Shown here in pieces: positions 1-6,560 of a stretch of 7,651 nucleotides of DNA (position 1 is the stretch's first letter; each line of letters opens with the position of its first letter). A program made the translations under genes and the position numbers. The stretch lies in NCBI GenBank assembly GCA_041583655.1, contig JBFHFJ010000158.1:1-7651 (forward strand), in the 5' to 3' direction. Source of the DNA: Haliea sp041583655 (GTDB lineage: Bacteria > Pseudomonadota > Gammaproteobacteria > Pseudomonadales > Halieaceae). The notes beneath the pieces are model-generated. The model saw only the letters and a program-made list of their open reading frames with translations. It had not been told where the DNA came from and did no database searches.

Positions 1-1067
<1,067 letters not shown>

Positions 1068-1108
1068 GCTGATACCTCGCAATGCGAACTCATGTTTTCG
1101 GTGTTCAC

Positions 1109-1136
1109 ATTCTGCGTATTTCGCGACCGAAGTCAA
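1109..1136 (-). promoter_or_regulatory. Candidate sigma70 promoter for the acyl-CoA dehydrogenase gene
   Basis: Read on the minus strand, TTGACT (1131-1136, five of six consensus bases) is followed after 16 bases by CAGAAT (1109-1114, four of six). This predicts a transcript start near 1102 and a leader of about 35 bases carrying a GAGG ribosome binding site (1075-1078) seven bases before the ATG. The fit is moderate, and the -10 box is weak enough that this could be chance or an activator-dependent promoter. Confidence 0.35.
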
Positions 1137-1206
1137 ATATCTTTTGCCACCGGCAACGCCTCCCGAATCGCCTTGCGTGGATACATGCAGCGGGCCCCAC
1201 GCAAAA

Positions 1207-1228
1207 TAAGTAAGCATTTACTTACTTA
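1207..1228. promoter_or_regulatory. Perfect 8-bp inverted repeat: candidate operator (or weak hairpin) at the bioD / dehydrogenase junction
   Basis: The plus strand reads TAAGTAAG (1207-1214), a 6-base spacer CATTTA, then CTTACTTA (1221-1228), the exact reverse complement of the left arm. The right arm and part of the spacer form the last sense codons and stop codon of bioD (TAA at 1218-1220). A palindrome of about 22 bp is the usual size of a TetR-family operator, and acyl-CoA dehydrogenase genes are often controlled by such repressors; that link is inferred. The minus-strand transcript could also fold these arms into an AU-rich stem followed by UUUU (1203-1206), but with only two G-C pairs it would be a poor terminator. 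It lies about 70 bases upstream of the candidate -35 box of the dehydrogenase gene. Confidence 0.5.
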
Positions 1229-1895
1229 AAAGTTTCGATAAATCAATGTATTGGGCTGCGAGAGCAGCATCAAACGGGGTGATGAATGGCAGCTCGCCGA
1301 GCAGGGGAGCCGGCAGCAGGCGCTGCAATGTGTCCAGATTTTCAGCGTGGCAAGCCATCGCTGCGCCCGGCTGATTGGCCACCCAGCCCGCCAGGCGCAG
1401 GCCGTCAGCGCGGATCGCCTCCGCGGTCAGCAGCGCGTGGTTGATACAACCCAGGCGCATGGCCACCACCATGATGACATCGACACCGAGGGCGATCGCC
1501 ACATCGGCGAGGGTCTCGCGGGGCCCCAGCGGCACCCGCCAGCCGCCGGCCCCTTCTATCAGGACCAGGTCAGCAGCGCTGTGCATGACGCCCCGGCAGA
1601 GGCCCGCCAGGCGATCCGCGCTGAGGCTGCGTCCGGCCTGGGCAGCGGCGATGTGCGGTGCTATCGCCGGCTGCAGGGCCACCGGGTTCACCTGCGCGTA
1701 GGGCAGCGCCAGGGTCATGGCGGCCTGCAGCGCCAGGGCGTCGTCGTTGCGACCGTCGGCATCGCAGCCCGCGGCGACCGGCTTGACCGCGGCGGTTGTC
1801 AGCCCCGCTGCCCGGGCGGCGTGCAGCACGGCACAGCTGACCGCGGTCTTGCCCACTTCGGTATCGGTGCCGGTGACAAAGAACGTGGTACTCAT
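1218..1895 (-). CDS. bioD: Dethiobiotin synthetase BioD
   Basis: BioD closes the ureido ring of dethiobiotin from 7,8-diaminopelargonic acid, CO2 and ATP, the penultimate step of biotin synthesis, in the cytoplasm. The 225-residue protein has the N-terminal P-loop GTDTEVGKT (9-17, Lys16), the substrate-binding Lys38 in AAVKPVAAG, NDDALALQ (50-57) and EGAGGWRVPL (114-123), the standard BioD landmarks in order, and a normal family length. I chose the ATG at 1893-1895 because the open frame continues upstream only through sequence belonging to bioHC, and because GGAG at 1901-1904 sits five bases before it. Its ATG overlaps the bioHC stop codon as ATGA, so translation is probably coupled. It is the last gene of the bioB-bioF-bioHC-bioD operon, and its stop codon lies inside the inverted repeat at 1207-1228. 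Confidence 0.96.
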   Translation of the reverse strand: MSTTFFVTGTDTEVGKTAVSCAVLHAARAAGLTTAAVKPVAAGCDADGRNDDALALQAAMTLALPYAQVNPVALQPAIAPHIAAAQAGRSLSADRLAGLCRGVMHSAADLVLIEGAGGWRVPLGPRETLADVAIALGVDVIMVVAMRLGCINHALLTAEAIRADGLRLAGWVANQPGAAMACHAENLDTLQRLLPAPLLGELPFITPFDAALAAQYIDLSKLLSK

Positions 1896-3466
1896 GGTTT
1901 CTCCAGATGCCCGTAGAACACTTCGTAGGTTGCCGGCAGCCCCGCCGGCTCGCGCCAGTCCTCGTAGGCCTGCATCATGGCCGCGAGCCGCCGCCGGCCG
2001 GTCAGCCCCCCGGGCCGACCACTGTTCATATTGTGCGCACCCAGCGTCTTCAGTTCCCCCAGCAGGTCGCCGACCCGCGCGTAGCGCAGCACAATACGCT
2101 CGCTGTGCAACTGCAGGCGCACTCCGCGCACGGTCGCTGCCGCAGCCTGCAGGTCCTCCGCGGGCAGGAAACTGTTCACGTGCTGGCCGCTGTCCGCGGC
2201 GGCCCAGGACTGGCGCAGCTCCCGCAAGGTGGCTGGCCCGAGGGAACTGAAAAAGCAGCAGCCACCGGGTTCCAGTACCCGCGCCAGCTCGGCAAACAGC
2301 AGGTCCGGCCGGTAACACCACTGGAAAGCCAGGCTGCTGTAGACCAGGCCGACAGACTCACAGGCCAGGGGCAGGGCTTCGGCGTCGCCGGCCAGCCAGC
2401 TGCCGGCTCCGGGGTGGCGGGCGCGCGCATAGGCCAGCATGCCCTCGGCGATATCCACGCCCAGATACCGGCTGCGGGGGAAGCGGGCCTGCAGTTGCGG
2501 CTGGATATAGCCGGTACCACAGCCGAGATCGAGGAGGATGGCGGGCTGCCCCGCCTCCCCAATGCGCCCCAGCAACCGCTGGCCGACGTCCCGCTGCAGG
2601 GCCGCCACGCTGTCGTAGCGCTGCGCCGCACGGCTGAAGGATGCGGCGATATCGCCCTTGGCCACCGGTGTCGCCGCGGGGGAGGGCTGGCCCGCCACCG
2701 CAGGCGCAAGAAAGGACGTCAACGCAGCTGCCAGCAACTGCGGCGCCGCCAGGGGCAGGGCGTGGCAGTCCGCATCCAGGACCTGCACCGCAGCGCCCGG
2801 AGTGTCGGCCAGCACCGCAGCCAGCGAGGCCGCCAACTGCGCCGGCACCAGGGCATCGGAACCCGCCAGCAGGTGCAGCTGGGGGCAGCCAAGCTGCTGC
2901 AGCTCCGGGCGCGTATCGAGACCGGCAAGCCATTGCAGGCCGGCCCCCAGGGCGGGGACGGACCAGTGCCCGCCACCGCGCTGCAGCTCCCGAACCAGTG
3001 CCCGCTCTCCGCTCGCCCCCCTGGCCTGGAGACTGGCAAACCGCCGCAGGGTCCTGGCGTGGTTCCCGTCCAGGTCGCTGGTAAAAGTACGCAAGGTTGC
3101 CGCCGGCAGGCCGGGCCAACCCGGCCGGGCGGTGAAAAGGGGGTTGCTGGCGATGGTGACCAGCCCGGATATGCGCCCGGGGGCAGCGGTCGCCAGCGCG
3201 GTAGCAACCTGGCCGCCCAGTGACCAGCCCACATAAGTCGCCTGCTCCGGGACGGTGGCAAGCAGCTCCGCAACCAGGGCCGGCAGTCCATCCTGCCCGG
3301 CCGGTGGCAGCCAGTCGATCAGGGTGATGTTGGCCCAGGGCCGCAGCGCCGGCAGCAGTGGCCGCCAGCAGTCGCGGTCCCCGGCCCAGCCGTGCAACAG
3401 CACCAGCTCGCAAGCCGAAGTGCCTGTGGCGGGCAGGTACTCCTGACGAACCAGGCCTTCAGCCAC
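1892..3466 (-). CDS. bioHC: Bifunctional pimeloyl-ACP methyl ester esterase / malonyl-ACP O-methyltransferase BioHC (fusion)
   Basis: This single 524-residue protein joins the two enzymes that frame pimeloyl-ACP synthesis. The N-terminal half (about 1-255) is BioH, an alpha/beta hydrolase that removes the methyl ester from pimeloyl-ACP. It shows VLLHGW (22-27), the nucleophile elbow GWSLGG with Ser82, Asp204 in GSDALVP and His235 in DCHALP, the complete catalytic triad. Ser82 and His235 have the same numbers as in E. coli BioH, which supports the GTG start at 3466. A Pro/Ala/Gly-rich linker (about 254-271) leads to BioC (about 272-524), a SAM methyltransferase with IAASFSRAAQRYD (273-285), motif I LDLGCGTG (312-319), SSLAFQWC (377-384) and LKTLGAHN, full-length compared with E. 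coli BioC. A TTG at 3493 in the same frame is an alternative start that would add nine residues. The GTG start overlaps the bioF end by eight bases; the stop overlaps bioD as ATGA. No strong Shine-Dalgarno sequence precedes either start, so coupling to bioF is likely. BioHC fusions are known from Saccharophagus and Teredinibacter. Confidence 0.95.
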   Translation of the reverse strand: MAEGLVRQEYLPATGTSACELVLLHGWAGDRDCWRPLLPALRPWANITLIDWLPPAGQDGLPALVAELLATVPEQATYVGWSLGGQVATALATAAPGRISGLVTIASNPLFTARPGWPGLPAATLRTFTSDLDGNHARTLRRFASLQARGASGERALVRELQRGGGHWSVPALGAGLQWLAGLDTRPELQQLGCPQLHLLAGSDALVPAQLAASLAAVLADTPGAAVQVLDADCHALPLAAPQLLAAALTSFLAPAVAGQPSPAATPVAKGDIAASFSRAAQRYDSVAALQRDVGQRLLGRIGEAGQPAILLDLGCGTGYIQPQLQARFPRSRYLGVDIAEGMLAYARARHPGAGSWLAGDAEALPLACESVGLVYSSLAFQWCYRPDLLFAELARVLEPGGCCFFSSLGPATLRELRQSWAAADSGQHVNSFLPAEDLQAAAATVRGVRLQLHSERIVLRYARVGDLLGELKTLGAHNMNSGRPGGLTGRRRLAAMMQAYEDWREPAGLPATYEVFYGHLEKP

Positions 3467-4625
3467 GGGGCCAGACGTCCCGCAGGGTGGCAAGCAGGCG
3501 CTCTACCTGGTCACTCGTGTGGGCCGCGCTCAGGGTGATGCGCAGGCGCGAAGTCCCCGCCGGTACCGTGGGCGGACGAATGGCGCTGATCAGGATGCCG
3601 CGCTCGCGCAGTTGCTGGCTCAGTTGCACGGCGCGCCCCGCATCACCGACAGCCAGAGGCTGGATCGCACTGGTCGAACTCATCACCGGCAGGCCCAACT
3701 CCGCAGCGCCCCGGCGAAACCGGCCGACCAGAGCGGCCAGGTGGTCCCGGCGCCAGGCCTCTTCCCGCAGCAGGCCCAGGGCCGTCAGGCTGGCGGCGGC
3801 CAGCGCCGGCGGCATGGCCGTCGTATAGATATAGTTGCGGGTACTCTGGATCAGCGCCTCTATCAGCAGTTCACTGCCGGCGACAAAGGCGCCCGAGGTG
3901 CCCAGCGCCTTGCCCAGGGTGGCCATCAGCACCGGCACCTCCGCGCTGCCCAGGCCCGCGGCCTCGACGCTGCCGGCGCCGGTTGCGCCGCTCACGCCCA
4001 GGCCGTGGGCATCGTCGACCATCAGCCAGGCCTGGTGCTGCTGGCAGGCCCGGGCGATCGCCGCCAGCGGTGCGCTGTCACCGTCCATGCTGAACACACC
4101 GTCCACCGCCACCAGGGCCGGGCCTTCAGTCTGCTCCAGCTTGCGCGACAGGTCTTCGCAGTCATTGTGGGCGAAGCGGCGCAGGCGGGCCCCGCTGTGC
4201 AGACCCCCATCCAGCAGGGACGCGTGGTTGAGCCGATCCTGCAGCACGGTGTCACCGGGTCGCAGCAGCGCCTGGAGGATGCCGGTATTCGCGGCGTAGC
4301 CGCTGGAGAACAGCAGTGCCCGGGGCCTGCCGGCAAACTCCGCCAGGGCCTCCTCCAGCGCCCGGTGCGGTCCGCTGTGGCCGCAGACGAGGTGCGAAGC
4401 GCCACTGCCGACGCCCCAGACCGAAGCCGCCGCACGCAGGCTTTCTATCACCCTGGGGTGGGAGGCGAGGCCGAGGTAGTCGTTACTGCAGAAGTTCAGG
4501 TACTCCTGCCCATCCACGCGCACCAGCGGACCCTGGCCGCTTTCCAGGGTCTGGCACTGGCGGTACAGACCCGCCGCGCGGCGCTCTTCCAGCACCGCCC
4601 GGAGACGCTGCGGAAAGGCCTCCAC
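3459..4625 (-). CDS. bioF: 8-amino-7-oxononanoate synthase BioF
   Basis: BioF is a PLP enzyme that condenses pimeloyl-ACP (or pimeloyl-CoA) with L-alanine, releasing CO2, to give 8-amino-7-oxononanoate, the first step of biotin ring assembly. The 388-residue protein matches the family length. It shows LNFCSNDYLGL (43-53), the PLP-stacking His134 in NHASLLDG, FSMDGDSAPL (178-187), VDDAHG with Asp205 and His207, the Schiff-base Lys239 in TLGKALG, and the C-terminal AIRPPTVPAGTSRLR signature. The frame stays open upstream to 4769, but that part lies inside bioB. The GTG at 4625 gives an N-terminus (VEAFPQRLRAVLEERRAAG) that aligns with E. coli BioF from its first residue, and a G-rich stretch (4634-4638) lies eight bases upstream. 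It begins 19 bases after the bioB stop and overlaps bioHC by eight bases. Confidence 0.96.
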   Translation of the reverse strand: MEAFPQRLRAVLEERRAAGLYRQCQTLESGQGPLVRVDGQEYLNFCSNDYLGLASHPRVIESLRAAASVWGVGSGASHLVCGHSGPHRALEEALAEFAGRPRALLFSSGYAANTGILQALLRPGDTVLQDRLNHASLLDGGLHSGARLRRFAHNDCEDLSRKLEQTEGPALVAVDGVFSMDGDSAPLAAIARACQQHQAWLMVDDAHGLGVSGATGAGSVEAAGLGSAEVPVLMATLGKALGTSGAFVAGSELLIEALIQSTRNYIYTTAMPPALAAASLTALGLLREEAWRRDHLAALVGRFRRGAAELGLPVMSSTSAIQPLAVGDAGRAVQLSQQLRERGILISAIRPPTVPAGTSRLRITLSAAHTSDQVERLLATLRDVWPRG

Positions 4626-4644
4626 GAAGAACGCCCCCGGGCAG

Positions 4645-5706
4645 CTAGTGTGCGGCCTGGCTGGTTGGCTGGACCCCGCTTTGCCCTGCGGCGTCGTAGA
4701 ATTGCGGGCTGGGGACGGCGGGTGGCTCAGTGACCTGGCGCTGCTCGGGACGAATGCCCAGGCGGCCAAACAGGGTCATGTCCTTGTTGGCCTGGGGGTT
4801 CGGGGTGGTGAGCAGCTTTTCACCGTAGAAAATGGAGTTGGCGCCGGCGAAATAGGCCAGGGCGTGCATCTGCTCGTTCATTTCCTCGCGCCCGGCGGAC
4901 AACCGCACATGGGACGCCGGCATCAGGATGCGGGCCACGGCGATGGTGCGGATGAAGTCAAACGGGTCCATGTCCTCCTCTGCTGCCAGCGGCGTGCCTT
5001 CAACGCGAACCAGCATGTTGATCGGCACGCTCTCTGGGTGCTCGGGCAGGTTGGCCAGTTGCTGCAACAGGCCGGCCCGGTCGCGCTGGGTCTCACCCAT
5101 GCCGACGATGCCGCCGCTGCAGATCTTCATGCCCGCGTCACGGACGTGGGAGAGGGTATCGAGGCGGTCCTTGTAGGTCCGCGTGGTGATTATCTCGCCG
5201 TAGTATTCCGGCGAGGTGTCCAGGTTGTGGTTGTAGTAGTCCAGCCCGGCGTCCGCCAGCTCTTTGGCCTGCTCTTCGGTGAGCATGCCCAGGGTCATGC
5301 AGCTTTCCAGCCCCAGGTCGCGAACGCCCTTCACCATGGCCACCACGTAGGGCATGTCCCGCTGTTTGGGCGAGCGCCAGGCGGCGCCCATGCAGAAGCG
5401 GGTGGCGCCGCTGTCCCGGGCGGCCCGAGCCTGCTCCAGAACTTTCTCTACCTCCATCAATTTCTCCGCCTCCAGCCCGGTGTCGTAGCGGTTGCTCTGC
5501 GGGCAGTAGGCGCAGTCCTCCGGACAGGCGCCGGTTTTGATGGAAAGTAATGTGCTGACCTGGACCTCGTTCGGGTCAAAATAGGCTCTGTGGACACTGT
5601 GGGCCCGGAACAGCAAATCATTGAAGGGCAGGGCGAAGAGCGCTTCGATTTCCCCGCGGGACCAGTCGTGGCGGATGGCGGCGGGAGAATTGGCGGAGGG
5701 GGACAT
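4645..5706 (-). CDS. bioB: Biotin synthase BioB
   Basis: BioB is the radical SAM enzyme that inserts sulfur into dethiobiotin to make biotin. The 353-residue protein carries the radical SAM cluster motif with Cys61, Cys65 and Cys68 (GACPEDCAYCPQ), and the auxiliary [2Fe-2S] cluster ligands Cys105 (RFCMGAAW), Cys136 (ESCMTLG), Cys196 (KICSGG) and Arg268 (HVRLSAGR). All correspond to the E. coli residues with an offset of eight. YNHNLDTS (158-165) and the FYGEKLLTTPNP signature are also present. The C-terminal tail after about residue 320 is longer and Pro/Gln/Ser-rich, as is usual outside the enterics. The ATG at 5704-5706 has only a weak upstream GAG (5715-5717). It is the first gene of the biotin operon, transcribed from the promoter at 5739-5766 under a probable BirA operator. 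Confidence 0.97.
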   Translation of the reverse strand: MSPSANSPAAIRHDWSRGEIEALFALPFNDLLFRAHSVHRAYFDPNEVQVSTLLSIKTGACPEDCAYCPQSNRYDTGLEAEKLMEVEKVLEQARAARDSGATRFCMGAAWRSPKQRDMPYVVAMVKGVRDLGLESCMTLGMLTEEQAKELADAGLDYYNHNLDTSPEYYGEIITTRTYKDRLDTLSHVRDAGMKICSGGIVGMGETQRDRAGLLQQLANLPEHPESVPINMLVRVEGTPLAAEEDMDPFDFIRTIAVARILMPASHVRLSAGREEMNEQMHALAYFAGANSIFYGEKLLTTPNPQANKDMTLFGRLGIRPEQRQVTEPPAVPSPQFYDAAGQSGVQPTSQAAH

Positions 5707-5738
5707 GGCGTGGTCTCAGGGCGGTAAACAAGGCCCAC

Positions 5739-5766
5739 ATGATAAGCCCCCGCAGACCACTGTCAA
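5739..5766 (-). promoter_or_regulatory. bioB operon promoter (sigma70 type)
   Basis: On the minus strand a perfect -35 box TTGACA (5761-5766) is followed after 16 bases by TATCAT (5739-5744, five of six consensus bases). The predicted transcript starts near 5732, leaving a leader of about 25 bases before the bioB ATG at 5706. The -35 box is contained within one half-site of the palindrome at 5760-5792, so a bound repressor would directly block RNA polymerase. Confidence 0.75.
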
Positions 5767-5792
5767 CCAGGGGGCGCCGTGAAGGTTAACAG
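5760..5792. promoter_or_regulatory. Probable BirA (biotin repressor) operator, bioO
   Basis: The plus strand reads CTGTCAACC (5760-5768), a 15-base spacer, then GGTTAACAG (5784-5792). The arms are inverted repeats matching at eight of nine positions. The E. coli BirA operator has arms TTGTAAACC and GGTTTACAA with a spacer of about 16, and each arm here matches that at seven of nine bases. Position next to bioB and overlap with its -35 box fit the known mode of action, in which BirA with biotinyl-AMP dimerises on the site and represses the operon. The site also spans the comF ribosome binding site and its GTG start (5779). birA itself is not in this window. Confidence 0.75.
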
Positions 5793-6501
5793 CGCTGCTG
5801 CCGCCTTGCTTGAGTCAGTATTCCCGCAGTACTGCCTGCTCTGCCGTCTGCGCAGCCACAGCCCGCTGCCCCTGTGCGCGGAATGCTTCACGCACCTGCA
5901 GGCCAACGACCATGCCTGCGAACGCTGCGCCCTGCCGCTGGCGACGGCGGCGGGAAGACTGTGCGGCCAGTGCCTGGCGCAGCCGCCGGCCCTTGACCGG
6001 GTTATCGCACCGCTGGTCTATGAACCTCACCTCGCCCTGCTGATCTCGCGCTGGAAATTCCAGCGGGAACCCCGCCTGACCCGCCTGCTGGCGGCACTGT
6101 GGCAGGCCTGGGTGATACCGCCAGCCGACCGTGACCTGCTGCTGCCGGTGCCCCTGCACTGGCGGCGCCTGCTCTGGCGCGGCTTCAACCAGGCCACGCT
6201 GCTGGGGCTGGAGATCCGCGCCCGCCAGCCACAACTGGCAACCCTGCCCCTGCGCACGGATATCCTGCGAAGGCGGCGGGCAACCCGGGCCCAGGCAGGC
6301 CTGAGCGCCCGGCAGCGGGGCTCCAACCTGGCAGCGGCCTTTCGGGTCCGCGGCGATGTTAGCGGACTGCGCGTCGCCGTAGTCGATGATGTGATGACCA
6401 CGGGCGCCACCGCCGAAGCGCTGGCCCGTGTCCTGAAGGATGCCGGTGCCGCGGACGTGCAGCTCTGGTGCCTGGCCCGCACACCGGCGCCGGGGAGCTG
6501 A
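5779..6501 (+). CDS. comF: ComF family protein (zinc-finger phosphoribosyltransferase-like, DNA uptake)
   Basis: This belongs to the ComF/GntX family, cytoplasmic PRTase-fold proteins linked to DNA uptake and handling of incoming single strands in competent bacteria. The exact biochemical role remains poorly defined. The 240-residue protein begins with a Cys-rich zinc-binding region of four CxxC pairs (Cys19/22, 33/36, 47/50, 62/65). It continues with PVPLHWRRLLWRGFNQA (124-139), a T.AQ..L....R..N stretch (169-183), and the PRPP-binding loop VVDDVMTTGAT (201-211). Length is normal for the family. The GTG at 5779 is preceded by AGGGGG (5769-5774) at suitable spacing; an in-frame TTG at codon 10 is a less likely alternative. 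It is divergent from bioB, sharing a gap of only 72 bases, and its start lies within the probable BirA operator. I could not find a convincing comF promoter in that gap. srkA follows 59 bases downstream on the same strand. Confidence 0.93.
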   Translation: MKVNSAAAALLESVFPQYCLLCRLRSHSPLPLCAECFTHLQANDHACERCALPLATAAGRLCGQCLAQPPALDRVIAPLVYEPHLALLISRWKFQREPRLTRLLAALWQAWVIPPADRDLLLPVPLHWRRLLWRGFNQATLLGLEIRARQPQLATLPLRTDILRRRRATRAQAGLSARQRGSNLAAAFRVRGDVSGLRVAVVDDVMTTGATAEALARVLKDAGAADVQLWCLARTPAPGS

Positions 6502-6549
6502 TACACTGCCCGCCGGAAGCCGCGGCACAGGGCGATGCGGCCCGCACCC

Positions 6550-6553
6550 GGAG
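6550..6553 (+). promoter_or_regulatory. Ribosome binding site that fixes the srkA start
   Basis: GGAG at 6550-6553 is seven bases upstream of the ATG at 6561 but only one base from the in-frame ATG at 6555. This favours the 6561 start, which also gives exactly the E. coli SrkA length. Confidence 0.6.
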
Positions 6554-6560
6554 CATGGCG

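Noticed and set aside
1896..2321. Upstream in-frame extension of bioD to give a 367-residue protein
   Set aside because: The extra part is out-of-frame reading of bioHC; BioD homology and a GGAG ribosome binding site begin precisely at the ATG at 1895.
1907..3223. Long plus-strand open frame (438 codons) opposite bioHC
   Set aside because: It lies wholly antisense to a gene with complete catalytic motifs, and its product is Gln/Gly/Arg-rich with no recognisable domain. Long antisense frames are expected in GC-rich coding DNA.
3519..4733. Long plus-strand open frame (404 codons) opposite bioF
   Set aside because: Antisense shadow of bioF; biased Gln/Ala/Arg composition and no family motif.
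4626..4769. Upstream in-frame extension of bioF (436 residues)
   Set aside because: The extension is out-of-frame bioB sequence; the GTG at 4625 gives the normal BioF length and N-terminal alignment.
4648..5550. Plus-strand open frame (300 codons) opposite bioB
   Set aside because: Antisense shadow of bioB; valine- and glycine-rich with no recognisable domain or ribosome binding site.
5718..5746. comF promoter with a -10 at GATAAG (5741-5746)
   Set aside because: No acceptable -35 box at the right spacing; the match is no better than chance.
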